Shown one piece after another: positions 11,909 to 22,316 of a DNA stretch of 64,000 nucleotides. The stretch spans positions 5,161,501-5,225,500 of the forward strand of contig NC_066316.1 in the NCBI RefSeq assembly GCF_022539315.1. The letters run 5' to 3'. The DNA is from Serinus canaria (taxonomy: Eukaryota; Chordata; Aves; Passeriformes; Fringillidae). The translations under genes were made by a program, and so were the position numbers. The notes beneath the pieces are model-generated. The model was not told the origin of the DNA, ran no database searches, and saw only the letters and a list, made by a program, of their open reading frames with translations. Within the stretch, counting starts at the first letter, position 1; each line of letters starts with the position of its first letter.

Positions 11909-12068
11909 ATCTCAGCTACCAGTGAGGTGTCTGTTGGTGAGGAACAGAGTGAACTTTCAGTGAAAAATCCATGTTGTTCCTGTGGAGGGACAATTGGAAA
12001 CATGAGGAGGGCAGCTGGCGGGCTATTTGGTTACACCTGTAATCTGCAAAATCTTGAACAAAAATTAG
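11909..12068 (+). other. Exon-like open stretch, possible cryptic or poison exon (weak)
   Basis: The sequence tttgccatcccatag precedes a stop-free frame running from 11909 to a TGA near 12088, with a possible donor gtgaag at 12069. The peptide starts ISATSEVSVGEEQSELSVKN and is not recognised. At 160 bp it would shift the frame between two phase-0 exons, so inclusion would destroy the message rather than add a domain. It may simply be chance: a 60-codon open frame is not rare. Confidence 0.2.
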
Positions 12069-12079
12069 GTGAAGAATAT

Positions 12080-12660
12080 TTTTGCAATTGACCTTTCAGT
12101 GAACTTGCATAAATTTATTTTGCTTACTCAGTGGATGTTTACAACCTTATAATTTGAATTACTAGATTAACCTGCACTGAAATATGATGCCATTTATAGG
12201 GTTAATGCATTTGAGAAGAACATGCAGGCAATTGCCTCCTCCTTTCCCCTCTTCCCCAGCTTTAACACCGCAGAGCATCATTCTGAATTGAAATAGTCCA
12301 TAATGGTCCTTTTTTTCACTTTTCTTTAACAACATGAACACTAAATTATAGCTGTGCAATTATGTAAACAATGGAAATGCTTCCAGAATGAATACTTCCT
12401 TTTAAATTTTCATTTTGTGTAATTGCTGAAAGGTTTGGAGCCATAATAAACCAAAATTATTTTACACATTTATCGTTCTAAAGGTCAATTATGAAAGAAG
12501 TAAAGCAACAACACTGTGCAGAATGAGTAAACCAATTTCCACGGCCATCACCATATGTTTTTCTTATGGCTTGTGTTTTCCAGTTGCTGTGTACATAGCA
12601 TTCAATTAAAGTGATTCATTGACCAGGCTGGGAGCTGCTACCCAGAGTTTACGTTTGCAG
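12080..12660. promoter_or_regulatory. Candidate conserved noncoding block in intron
   Basis: This AT-rich, non-repetitive stretch has TAAT-type cores (for example around 12160 and 12448) and motif-like strings such as catttatcgttctaaaggtc. It looks unlike the flanking GC-rich intron sequence. Conservation cannot be judged from one sequence. Confidence 0.3.
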
Positions 12661-14805
12661 GGAGGGAAGGAAGCCCGGCTCTGTTTGAATTACCTGATTT
12701 TGCCCTATCACTGATAGCACAGATGTCCTGGCTCCCTCGCCCTCTCACAAGCCTCTCTCTGCTGATAAGCTCCCTGAGCCCCCAGATTGCTGCCCCAAAT
12801 CCTGTGGTGCTGTGAGCTGGGCACTCTGCTGTCTGGGAAAGGGGACAAACCTGGCAGGCTACCTGTGAGTGCTGTCCTGGGCTGGTGCTGGCCCTCCCCA
12901 GGCAGGGGACAGCCTGCCCAGCCCAGCTGAAGTGCAGTGACCCAAAGTGCCCAGGGTGATGTGCTCAGTGCCTGGGGTGAGCCCGGCTGAGCAGGTTTGT
13001 GTCATGCTCTCCCTCCTGGGTGTGTGTCACCACAGCCAGCAGCCTGCACTGGGAATTTGAAGGGAAGCTGAGGACTGCTTCAAGAGCTTTTCAAAGGGGA
13101 TTTTTGAAAGGTTTCTCTCAATGGAAAATGATTTATTTTCAGTAGCACTACATCTCGTAACTGGCAAGTAAATCCCTGCAGCCTTTTGGACCGTGTGTGC
13201 TGTCACAGCATTCGTGTGTGACAGTAATGTTTTGTGGTTCTCCTTGCCCCCCTACGGGAAGTGCTGTGTGCAGGGATCCGTGCCCTGGTGTGTGACAGAT
13301 GGGAGCTCTGGGGTGAGGACAGGAGTTAATGCAGTTGTTTGGAGCAGCTCCCTGTGCCACCGCCTCCCCGGCCAGGTTAGCCTGGGCTCTTTTATTGTGG
13401 CACATGTCAGCAGCAGCCTGCTCCCATCTGCTGCCCTGCTCAGGGCCAGCCCAGCCTTACCTGGCTCTGCTGTACAGGTGTGCTGTGCTGGACCAGCACA
13501 GAGCGTTAATCAGCCCTTAATTATAACAAGGTATGTCCTTTGTTCTGCGCCGACCGAGAGTTTACCGCCCGCTTTATGAGCGGCTGCATCCATCTGCTCT
13601 GCTTCTCAATGTTTGCATTGACCCATATTGACTTGAAATGTATCAAAGGAAGTGATTAAAACAAGTTTAAACATTAACTTGAGTGGCATTTTATCTTATT
13701 CAGGAAAGTGAAAGCATTATCTGCTACTATGTTAAAAACCAATACTGTTTATTTGAATATATGGCAGTTTCTTCATAGGATACTGGTGTTGCAAACACTT
13801 AGTGGAACACTAAGAAGGAGCTGTGCAGGTGTTTAGAGGGCTTTGAGAAAACAATGGAGAAGTTCAAGCATCTTTTTGTGAAGAGAAAATTGGGTTTGTC
13901 AGCTTTAGCTTCTGCTGCAGATTGAGCATGTGTTTGACAGCTTTAGGTTCTGTGTGAGATTGAGAGGACATTATGGGGATCTCTAGCTCAGGCTGTCTTT
14001 TACACATCGTGAAGCCAGTAAGGATGGACATGGAAAAGGGTTTTCCTTTGCAACTTCTCAAAATTTTATTGAATGGAAAATAATTATCTACTCAGGATAG
14101 AAATAGCTTGATGTAACTCTTCAGCAAATACAGTGTCACAGGTAAAGGATTGTATTGATTTTAGGCCTAATTTTAAACCTGCTGAAAGCTTGCAGGGAAG
14201 AAATCTTAACTCAAATATGGGAACTTTGCTCTGGTTTGGAGAGACTGTGAAGACTTAAAATGTGGAAGGATTAGAGATGAAAGGCTTGTCTGGAATGTGT
14301 TCTGTACCACAGGGTACAAAGCAAAGCTGAGGATGCTCTGTCCCTTCAGGGCACCTGAAGCAGGGAGCATGCCTGAGGGGGCAGCTCGTGTTCTTGTGGC
14401 ATGGAATTCTGAGAGATTTGAGGAACTCACTCCTTTGCACTGCTGCAGAGCTTCATCTTAAGCCCATTCAATGTTTGGATGCTTGAATCCGAAGTCTTGT
14501 TTAACAGAATGGTTTTGTTTAGGCACGAAGAGACGTGAATGGCGCTATGAGCCTTGAACAGGAATTTAGGGGTACAAATGTTTCCAAAATACCAAATGCA
14601 CTTTGGTGACTCCACACCCCTGAAGTGGAAGGTGGTGATTCCGTGGAGGTCAGTTTGCACACAGTGCTCTGGGAATTTGCACCTCAGTATGGGACCAGGG
14701 AACCTCAAAAGTTAAATCTTCTCAAACCTCAAAGTTAAGTCTTCTGACACTCTCCCTTTTGCTTTTGGGCTTCCTGGCTTTTCTCACAGGTGCCTTCTCT
14801 TGCAG

Positions 14806-14934
14806 GACATCCTGAACACCGTCATAAAGCACTGCCTGCCATGGTTCTTCTTCCTGGGGCTGCCTGGCTTCACGATGCTGATCGGAGACTTCCTCGGCGC
14901 GGCGGCGCGCGTGCTGAGCACGGACACGCCGGAG
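14806..14934 (+). CDS. RALGAPA2: RALGAPA2 exon (helical scaffold), 129 bp
   Basis: Forty-three whole codons encode [40 protein letters not shown] and TPE. It follows LGLTSQDQ of the previous exon without a gap, so no exon is missing from the 7.8-kb intron. It is CpG-rich near its end. The acceptor is tctcttgcag and the donor is gtgagcg. Confidence 0.96.
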
Positions 14935-16207
14935 GTGAGCGCGGCTGGCTCAGCACAGCCACGCTGACTGGGCTCTTTGGGGGATACTGGGGTGGGAAAT
15001 CCTGGGAGAAGGAACACACTGGTGCTGCAGAGGTGTTTGATCCAAAGGCTGAGGCGTGAGGAAAGCGTGTCCCGCTCACCTGTAGAGTGCCATGAGCGCC
15101 ACTGCAGCGAGCAGACAGCAAGAGAGAGCAGGGAGCTCTCTGGGTGATGCAGCATCTCAGCACTAAATGTCAGCACTAACAGAAATGTGACTCTAAACCA
15201 TTAAATTATTGAAGGATAAGTAAAATAGCAAGTCAGTGAGGGGCTGCCAAAATAAAGGTAAAGGTCTGGCAGTCCTAGGAGAAACAGGAAAGCTCTGTTG
15301 CATGTGATGCACCAGCTCATGGGAGACCTTTTGGTCTGTTCTGGCTCAGGGCTTTTGCTGCTGCTCTTGACATTTGTGTGGCTGAGCAGGTGACCCTGTG
15401 CAGGGCCACAGCCCCCTCCAGTTTCAGCAGAGCTGGAATGGTTATCCAGCCACGCTTCTTCCATCAGCCCTCAAAGACCCTGGTCAGCCTCACTGTTGAT
15501 CCAAAGCTTAAATGCTAATAAGAAATGGATGCTTAATTTTCCAGGGAAAAGCCATAAACCAAAACACCCTCTTCCATTTCTCCTGTATCCATAGAACTGG
15601 GTGTATGTTGCATTTTCAATGTTACACAGTAGTTAATATGTTTATAGCTCTTGCTCTGGTGCTTTTGATGGCTCTCTTGGAGCAGGGATCTCTCTGCATG
15701 TTGGTATCACCTGTGCAGTGAGTGTGTGAGTGGGTTCTGCACCCACTCCTCTCTGTGCTGCAGGATCACCTCATAGCAGTGCTGGATTAGTGCTTCACCT
15801 CCTCTCTCAGCTGTTCTTCAGGGGGTTCTGTACTTCCTGTTGGCATCAAATGGCTGATTGTCAGCTTGGGTAATGAGGGGACGTATTAAGGATGTATGGT
15901 ATGCTCAGGAGTGGAGCCAGCTCAGCCTCACCAGGAGAATAGAGGAGCACAGCAGGGAAAGCAGGGGCAGGAAGGTGTGTGTTAGGTACTGCTCACACCC
16001 AGCTCTTGCTGGAGTTGCAGAGGAAAAGCTCCTGGCTTGTGTTCCCTGGGACAGCTGGATGCTGCATTGTGAATCTAGCAGGCTGAGTGTGGCATTGCCC
16101 ACTGGCCTCAGAGCTGGAGGCATCTCCACATGTAGTGAAGGGTTTTCAGTGACTATTTTAGGGAATTTTTTTTTAGTGACTATTTCTGCCTGCCTGCCCT
16201 TCTCCAG
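14935..16207 (+). other. Intron, nothing notable
   Basis: This is a 1.27-kb intron. Several open frames on both strands (14784-15464, 15858-16334) overlap exon edges or have no recognisable content. It ends in gcccttctccag. Confidence 0.7.
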
Positions 16208-16336
16208 GCTCCCCGCTCCGAAGCTCACACCATCCTTGGTGCTCTTGTGTGCTTTCCAAACACCTATCAAGGAATCCCACAGTTGGGACCCATCTCAGAA
16301 GCTGGTGAGAGCATCACAGGAGCTGCAGATTTGAAG
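16208..16336 (+). CDS. RALGAPA2: RALGAPA2 exon (helical scaffold), 129 bp
   Basis: Forty-three whole codons encode [40 protein letters not shown] and DLK. The motifs APRSEA and LVCFPNTYQ are as in the human protein. The acceptor is ttctccag and the donor is gtaaagc. Confidence 0.96.
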
Positions 16337-17015
16337 GTAAAGCCACATTTATTGTAAATCCTTAGGTAGCCTAACCTGGTTTCCTTATGCAGTGACTTCA
16401 TTCCTGCCCAAGTGGTTGCCCTTATGCAAGCCTCTGTTGCTTTTGATAAATGTGAGGCAACACAGTGATCCACTGCTCAAAATTACGGATGGCTGGGGAG
16501 GAATCTCTGAGTTCCTCATGTGTGGCCTGAGCAGGCAGAACCAAAGGGGATGCAGAAATCCCTTCACATGCTTGGCTCCTGTTCTTGCTTCTTCATCAGG
16601 CCTTGGAGAGTCACTGGAGGTGTCTTACTTCTAAAATTAAGACAGTTTTGTCTTTTCTGTACTAAATAATACACTAAATTTTTCACAACGTTTTGGTCTG
16701 AACCTAAACACTACAGTTTCTATGTAGTGACCACCACTTGTTGTTTGTAACTGCCCCTTGACACTGTAAATGAATTGATTTCCTGTTGCTGCCTGTACAT
16801 TAGCTGTAAGCTGATTTGATTTGTCCTCAAGGGCCTGTATGTTTGAGTTGTAATCAATGTCTCTCCCTTGACAAAATACAACTGGCATGAGGTAAAGATG
16901 CTTTAACAACAGATGGGGAATTAAAGTGACTTCACTTGTAACTATGTCAGAATTAAACAACTTTAAGGTAGATGTATGAAAAAGATGCTTATTCTAATTT
17001 ATTTTGTTATTTTAG
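16337..17015 (+). other. Intron with a long minus-strand open frame, not called a gene
   Basis: This 679-bp intron ends in ttgttattttag. It contains a 107-codon minus-strand open frame at 16637-16960 with no recognised family. It has no promoter or splice context I can support. Confidence 0.6.
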
Positions 17016-17074
17016 TGTTGCCTCATAAATATTTTATTGAAGAATGCCACAGAGGAGCCATGTGAAGCTGCAAG
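17016..17074 (+). CDS. RALGAPA2: RALGAPA2 exon (helical scaffold), 59 bp
   Basis: This small exon encodes CCLINILLKNATEEPCEAA and two bases of an Arg codon. The block LINILLKNATEEP is the conserved anchor. The acceptor is gttattttag and the donor is gtaaaat. It is too short to stand out alone but fits the phases on both sides. Confidence 0.95.
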
Positions 17075-17104
17075 GTAAAATACCAAGTAAAAGAAATGGG
17101 AAAA

Positions 17105-17160
17105 TACCATAGAATTGGTTAGGTTGGAAAAGACCTTTAACATTATCAAGTCCAACCTTT
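17105..17160 (-). mobile_element. CR1 LINE 3'-end fragment (minus orientation)
   Basis: The sequence ccatagaattggttaggttg then gaaaagacctttaacattat is the reverse complement of a CR1 3' end. It is about 55 bp, severely truncated, and inside the 297-bp intron 17075-17371. Confidence 0.75.
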
Positions 17161-17371
17161 TATGGCTTGGAAAAATCTTTCTTGCTGTTTATCTTCTGCT
17201 GCTGCCTTGTGGTTTGGTCCTGTGAAGTTGACTCTGCACCATGAAGGGGCTGGCCTGTTGTGCTGGAGGGGAAAGAGAGATCTCATCTTTGTGCATTTTT
17301 TTCCTTTTTTTTTTGTCCCCTAAACATTGCTGTAAATCTCCTGACCAGCTCCCTTTTCCCTTTTCACAAAG

Positions 17372-17480
17372 ATGCATAGCCATCTGTGGCCTCGGCGTGT
17401 GGATCTGTGAGGAGCTCACACAGTGCACGAGCCACCCCCACGTGAAGAAAGCCATCAATGTCATAGGTGTGACACTGAAG
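17372..17480 (+). CDS. RALGAPA2: RALGAPA2 exon (helical scaffold), 109 bp; its 3' half is duplicated downstream
   Basis: It completes the Arg codon and encodes [20 protein letters not shown] then [16 protein letters not shown], ending in phase 0. The acceptor is ccttttcacaaag and the donor is gtattgc. The last 48 bases (17433-17480), the donor and about 85 bp of intron reappear 156 bp downstream at 17589-17723. Confidence 0.96.
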
Positions 17481-17723
17481 GTATTGCTGTGGCGGGCTCT
17501 GATCACCGTGCTTTGGGAAAAAAAGGCATTTCCACTTTGCAAATAATCACTGATAATCTGAGGCACTGAAATAATTCAGTGTATGAGGCACCCCCACGTG
17601 AAGAAAGCCATCAATGTCATAGGTGTGACACTGAAGGTATTGCTGTGGCGGGCTCTGATCGCTGTGCTTTGGGGAAAAAAAGGCATTTCCACTTTGCAAA
17701 TAACCACTGATAATCTGAGGCAC
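17433..17723 (+). repeat. Tandem duplication of an exon 3' half plus donor (period 156 bp)
   Basis: Copy 1 is 17433-17566 and copy 2 is 17589-17723. By eye they differ by three substitutions and one inserted G over about 134 bp, with the 48 coding bases identical. About 22 bp of unrelated sequence separates them. Near-identity implies a recent event. An assembly artefact is possible, but scattered differences in the intronic part argue against simple read misplacement. Confidence 0.93.
17580..17636 (+). CDS. Potential duplicated cassette exon of RALGAPA2 (speculative)
   Basis: After the AG at 17578-17579 (ataattcag) the frame reads [19 protein letters not shown] for 57 bp to the duplicated donor at 17637. 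It is phase 0 at both ends, so inclusion between the exons at 17372 and 17993 would add 19 residues, 16 of them a repeat of the preceding exon's end. The acceptor's pyrimidine tract is very poor, so constitutive use is unlikely. It may be a dead exon remnant. Confidence 0.3.
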
Positions 17724-17992
17724 AGGCTGCTGCTGTGGTGTCCTGTGAAAGCATGCAAAATATTGGCAAAAATAGCCTGTGTGCCTATAGACTCCTTCCC
17801 CAGCAAACTCACAGAAAAGATCTCCCAGACAGTGTCAAACCTGCTGGTTTCTAATGCTGACCATGTGATCTCACAACACTGACGTTTTTTATTCTTTGCA
17901 AAGATGTAAAATAATGAAATGTAGAAAAAACTGAATGCAGTGTGTTGTACCTGAATATTTTATCTGGCTTTTAATCGCCTTTTTTCTTCCAG

Positions 17993-18103
17993 TTTTCCAA
18001 CAAGGTGGTAGCTCATGTGGCCTGTGACATCCTTCAGCTGCTGGTGTCTTACTGGCAGAAGCTTCAGGAGTACGAATCCTCCCTGTGCCGGAAAATTACA
18101 GAA
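17993..18103 (+). CDS. RALGAPA2: RALGAPA2 exon (helical scaffold), 111 bp
   Basis: Thirty-seven whole codons encode [20 protein letters not shown] and [17 protein letters not shown]. The acceptor has a strong pyrimidine tract (ttttttcttccag) and the donor is gtatgtc. It joins ...NVIGVTLK directly to FSNK, as in the human protein, supporting skipping of the 17580-17636 copy. Confidence 0.96.
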
Positions 18104-18450
18104 GTATGTCAGATTCTTTAAAATGTTTGTATGGAAATCAAAGTTATATGCAAAGTTGTCTCTATCCCTTCCTTGGGCTGCTGTGATTTTGTTACCTCCT
18201 TCTTTTTTTTTATTGTGAGCGAGGTACTTGCTACACTCCCTGGACCAGTGTATGTCCCTCGTTTGTAGTGACTTGTGTGCAAAATGCTCAGTAAAATGTT
18301 CTCGTTGATTGGCACAGGCAGTTGGGTGCACCTAGGAGAACTTAACCTGTTCCACACCCTGTGGAGCTGTCTTCCACACCCTGTGGAAAGTCTGTCTCTG
18401 CAGAGGAAGAAGCTGAGTGCCTTTCTGACACTTGGTTTGTTTGGCTGCAG
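18104..18450 (+). other. Intron, nothing notable
   Basis: This 347-bp intron has a small direct repeat of 'ttccacaccctgtgga' at about 18350-18388. It ends in tttggctgcag. Confidence 0.75.
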
Positions 18451-18519
18451 ATCCTGGTGGCCACCATCGCGTTCCTCCTGCCCGGTGCCGAGCACTCCTC
18501 CATGGAAGCGGATAAGAAG
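18451..18519 (+). CDS. RALGAPA2: RALGAPA2 exon (helical scaffold), 69 bp
   Basis: Twenty-three whole codons encode ILVATIAFLLPGAEHSSMEA and DKK. The motif ATIAFLLPGAE is hydrophobic but is part of a packed helix, not a membrane segment. The donor is gtgtgtc. Confidence 0.96.
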
Positions 18520-18686
18520 GTGTGTCACTGCAAAGACCTGTCTCCATTCTTTGTGCTGTTTGAGGGGGGTTTTAAATGAGGTTGCCCCAAACCAGAGCTG
18601 AATTTTAAACTTTGCCATTCATACCCTAAGATATGGGTGAGTTTAATAGAGTGTACCCAAACACTGTGGTCCATTTTCTTGTTCAG

Positions 18687-18824
18687 TTCATAGTTTCACT
18701 GCTGCTTTGCTTGCTGGACTGGTGCATGGCACTGCCCATGAAAATGCTGCTGGAGCCCGTGTCTGCTGGTGCTGTGGAGGATCAACATGCATCCAGAGCT
18801 CCTTTGCTGGATTATATTTACAGA
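18687..18824 (+). CDS. RALGAPA2: RALGAPA2 exon (helical scaffold), 138 bp
   Basis: Forty-six whole codons encode [40 protein letters not shown] and LDYIYR. The block [12 protein letters not shown] is highly conserved in alpha subunits. The acceptor is ttttcttgttcag and the donor is gtgagta. Confidence 0.97.
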
Positions 18825-19275
18825 GTGAGTAGAGGGAAGGAAGGTGATTTACTCTGCCTGGCTGTTTAAAGATGCCTTTCACACACCCAGAAGGCACAGA
18901 AGCAGCTTTGTTGAGCACTAGAAAATCATGTCATCCAGGTGAGAAGTTACAAATGCAAAATGTTAAGAAGATAAGATTAGAGACATAAAACAGACAGGGG
19001 ATGATGAAGACAAAGGTAAAATGCTTAAAACAATGAGCCAGGGAAAATAATCTTTGCAGAAATATTTGGATTATTTGAAGTGGGCTGTAAAAATACAGAA
19101 CAAGCCCTGAAGTGAGCTGTTACAAGCACAGAATCAGTGCAGATGGAGACTGTTAATTTAGAAATGCTGAATTTGGACATGGGTGGGTTGTGTAGTGTGT
19201 CAGAACTGGGGGGGTTCTGCTCGCTGGGTGTGTTGGGGACTGTCCTAGGTTGTCACTGGCTCCGTGTCCCCGCAG
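18825..19275 (+). other. Intron, nothing notable
   Basis: This 451-bp intron is A-rich in its middle. It has no repeat or RNA gene and ends in gtgtccccgcag. Confidence 0.75.
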
Positions 19276-19462
19276 GTCCTGCACTGCTGCATCAACGGCT
19301 CCAGCACCTACACGCAGCAAAGCCACTATGTGCTGAGCCTGGCCGACCTCTCCTCCTCTGACTACGACCCCTTCTTGCCCCTGGGGAATATCAGGAGCTC
19401 CTCAGAGCCAGCCCAGTGCCCCTCCTCCACCGATTTGGGCAACCTGCTCACCGTGGCTGAAG
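19276..19462 (+). CDS. RALGAPA2: RALGAPA2 exon, 187 bp
   Basis: It encodes [40 protein letters not shown] and a Ser/Pro-rich stretch ending NLLTVAE, plus one base of a Glu codon. STYTQQSHY and [14 protein letters not shown] are conserved anchors. The donor is gtaaggg. It precedes the variable region between scaffold and catalytic domain. Confidence 0.96.
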
Positions 19463-20236
19463 GTAAGGGCGTGCCCAGAGTGTGGGCTGGGCCAGTGTGT
19501 GTGTGCAGCAGTAGGAAACAGTGTTCCAGGCTCCATCTCTGCCTTGGAAACTTGCTTCTCCTTCCTGCATGTAGCAACTGTTCCTTCAGAATTGAGCACA
19601 ACTCTCTCTGGATGAATTCCAGTTGCCTCTGTGATAGGATGTTTGAGTTCATTGCCAATGCTGCTCCTTAGAACAAATTTATGTTTAGAAGATGTAAAGG
19701 GAAAGAGAAACTCCTTCCCTTTACATCTTCTAAACATAAACCACAGAGAAATAGTTTTATGCTGAATATGAAAAAACCTGGAAATGAGGAGGTTTCTGGC
19801 CATAAAAGGAATAACATTCCCATGGGAGAGGTGGAGGCACAGCAGTAACTCAGAGCATAGTAACTTTATGAAATAACTGATGGATGTGCCTGTGCTGAGG
19901 GGACCATCTGAGTATCCAGGAAGTCTCTCCCTGCCTCACTTTCCCACCTGCCAGGGATGGAGGAGCATTGCTTTGCAGTGACATCTCTGGTTTGCCTTGG
20001 CTTTTCTGCCATGTCACCCTCCTCTTCTGATGGCTTTGGGGATGTGGTGAAGCAAAATAAAACTGTGGACTAGGTAGGATTTCTTGGAAAGCTGTTGGAA
20101 ATATTTCCTTGAACAGGAAGGATCAGCAGGTCACATAGGGCAAGCTGCTGCAACGTGGCAGAAATCTGCAGGTGCTCCTTCTGTATTGCCTCTTGCTGCT
20201 CTTACTGATCCATTGTGTTTTCCCTGATGGTTTCAG
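19463..20236 (+). other. Intron with a perfect 26-bp hairpin
   Basis: This 774-bp intron ends in gatggtttcag. Apart from the inverted repeat at 19678-19740 I see no repeat or RNA gene. Confidence 0.75.
19678..19740. repeat. Perfect inverted repeat (26-bp arms, 11-nt loop)
   Basis: The left arm 19678-19703 (tttatgtttagaagatgtaa, then agggaa) is the exact reverse complement of the right arm 19715-19740. The loop is agagaaactcc. Pairing stops abruptly at both outer ends. Such a perfect stem in neutral intron DNA is either very young (for example a template-switch event) or maintained. The predicted RNA on either strand is a 63-nt hairpin. Confidence 0.95.
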
Positions 20237-21008
20237 AGAAGAGAAGGAGGAATCTGGAGCTGATCCCTCTCACAGCGAGGATGGTCATGACTCACCTGGT
20301 GAATCACCTGAGCCACTACCCGCTCAGCGGGGGCCCCGCCATCCTCCACAGCCTCCTGAGCGAGAACCACGACAATTCCTACGTGGAGTCCTCCGAGCTG
20401 TGCTCGGAAGTGTTCCGCAGCCCCAACCTGCAGCTCTTCGTGTTCAACGACAGCACCCTCATCTCCTACCTCCAGATTCCTGCAGAGAAGAAGGCAGGCA
20501 CCGAGCCGGCTGCGGCACCCTCGGACGTGCGGGTGATCGTGCGGGATATCTCAGGGAAGTACTCCTGGGATGGCCACGTCCTGTACGGGCCTCTGGAGGG
20601 CTGCCTGCCGCAGTGCAGCACGGCCGCTGCCTTCACCATCTCCAGCGACCTCCAGCAGCATGGCCTTTCCCAGAGCGATGGCTCCCAGGTGGAGGAGGGA
20701 GAGGACGCCCTGGACCAGCTGCTGGAGAGGATCGGGAGCAGCAGCCCCGAGTGCCTCCCGCACCCGCAGCGCAAGCTGAACGAGCCGGCGCCGCCACCCT
20801 GCGGGATGAGCGCCGAGCAGGAGCGTGCCATCACCGAGGCCCTGCTGCAGCAGAGTGCCCAGGAAAGGGAGTTCATCCTCAAGTGCAGCTCGGACTGCAG
20901 CATGAGCGTGGCCCGCCAGGAGCCACCGCCTCCTGCCCAGCCCCAAGCCTCCTTTTATTTCTGTCGGCTGCTGCTGAACGACTTGGGAATGAACTCCTGG
21001 GACAGAAG
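20237..21008 (+). CDS. RALGAPA2: RALGAPA2 large exon leading into the catalytic region, 772 bp
   Basis: It encodes about 257 residues. First come [20 protein letters not shown] and [20 protein letters not shown], then [20 protein letters not shown] and [21 protein letters not shown] divergent acidic/Pro-rich middle follows (about 20650-20940), then [19 protein letters not shown]. The two ends are highly conserved and the middle is not. It is GC3-rich. A 288-codon open frame over the same span in another frame is a GC-driven shadow. The acceptor is gatggtttcag and the donor is gtaggaa. It starts two bases before a codon boundary and ends two bases into an Arg codon. Confidence 0.97.
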
Positions 21009-21272
21009 GTAGGAAGAGAGGATCCAGAACGTGCTTAGGGTACTCTCCCCACTTTTTACCCCTAACACACTTAAGAAAGTGAGGATCATACAGCTGGGGG
21101 TAAGAGCAGAGTTTTGAACTTCAGTGGTTGTTTGAAATACACACCGATAGATTGTGTATAACAATAATTCTAAGAAATCCTATCTTGTTAATTCTCTTAG
21201 CTGTTTGGATCCTGAAATACCGTGTCTCCACTGTGTTGCATTTGCCTTCAAACCTTTCCTATTTATTTTTAG

Positions 21273-21344
21273 AAAAAGCTTTCATCTGCTGAAGAAAAAT
21301 TCAAAGTTGCTGCGAGAACTGAAAAATCTGGATTCCCGCCAATG
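21273..21344 (+). CDS. RALGAPA2: RALGAPA2 exon (Rap/Ran-GAP domain entry), 72 bp
   Basis: It encodes [20 protein letters not shown] and SRQ, with split codons at both ends. The acceptor is atttatttttag and the donor is gtaggtg. [13 protein letters not shown] leads directly into the Rap/Ran-GAP fold. Confidence 0.96.
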
Positions 21345-22316
21345 GTAGGTGATGTGTACTGAGCACACCAATGATAAGGTTCGTGTTTCCCAAGGAAGAA
21401 TGAGTCACCAGAACCAAAACTTCATTCCTGTTGAATCCAAATATTGGTGTGAAAATTTACTGTTTGTTTCTCCAGTTCTGTAGCCTGAATGCAAAATCCA
21501 CCTCTGCTGGCACATTGTCTGTGTACAGAGAACTCCAAATCAGTGGCAAGAATAAGAGATTTTTTTCAAGTTTGCTTTAGCTGAGAGGTGAGGGAATCAA
21601 ACTGATTGTGACCTGGGTACAGCTGATACAAAGCAGTATTTTGTATGGAGTGATCCCTGTGTCAGGAGCAGTGCTTTGAGGGGTGATCCACCCAGGTGTG
21701 CTCCCCAGCCAGGAAGTGGCAGAAAGAAGTTCTGAATTTTATGAGTTTTTTTCATTACTTGACATAGAGCTGTTTGAAAAACATCTGCAGCATTGCAGAG
21801 TTCTGAGTTTCTTGTATCCCAGCAGTTTCCACATCAAATGCACTTTGCATATTTTCAGATAAGCCAACTGTCCCTGTCAGCCTTGTAAAACTTTGCCCAG
21901 GGTCTGAAAGTCAATAATGCTTCTTCTGCCTTGTATGTCATCACCCTGTAATTAAAATTCTGTAGGTCAAATTATGCTCCCATTAACACCTGTGCCACCT
22001 CACTGTCTCTGCAGTGCTGCACAGATCTGAGTCATTAACCCTGTAATTGGAATTTGGGCAGCAGCTCTGTGGCTGATGTACAGGAGGAGCAGGCTTGACT
22101 CTGCTCTCAGAACTGGGGTGTCTCTGCAGTGAGGTTTTGGAGGCAAAAAAAGGGGGGGAAATCTGAAAGTGAGGGATGTATTTGTGTGCATAAAAAAAAT
22201 CGACACATGGAGCTGAATGTGGGCATCTGGTCATATGTTTGGAGTGCTGGGGATCTGAAAAATAATTTTGAGTTGAAACTTGTTTAATTTTGATTTCTTT
22301 TTCCATCCCGTGGCAG
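21345..22316 (+). other. Intron, nothing notable
   Basis: This 972-bp intron has a short purine run (gcaaaaaaagggggggaaatc) near 22143-22163. Minus-strand frames at 21983-22518 are chance or overlap the next exon. Confidence 0.7.

Larger units (their letters stand above)
6969..14805 (+). other. Intron (7.8 kb): minisatellite, poly-A tract, conserved-looking blocks
   Basis: It contains a three-unit minisatellite at 7520-7650 and a 24-base A tract at 10396-10419. An exon-like open stretch lies at 11909-12068. Two AT-rich motif-dense blocks at about 12080-12660 and 13560-13760 resemble conserved noncoding DNA. An imperfect direct repeat of about 38 bp lies at 13893-13970. No second gene is evident. 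Confidence 0.65.

Noticed and set aside
16637..16960. 107-codon minus-strand open frame inside a 679-bp intron
   Set aside because: The composition looks protein-like but I recognise no family, and there is no sign of an antisense transcript. Kept as intron.
20172..21038. 288-codon open frame, longest in the window
   Set aside because: It is in a different frame from the conserved RALGAPA2 peptide over the same exon. It is Arg/Pro/Gly-rich, typical of a GC3-driven shadow.
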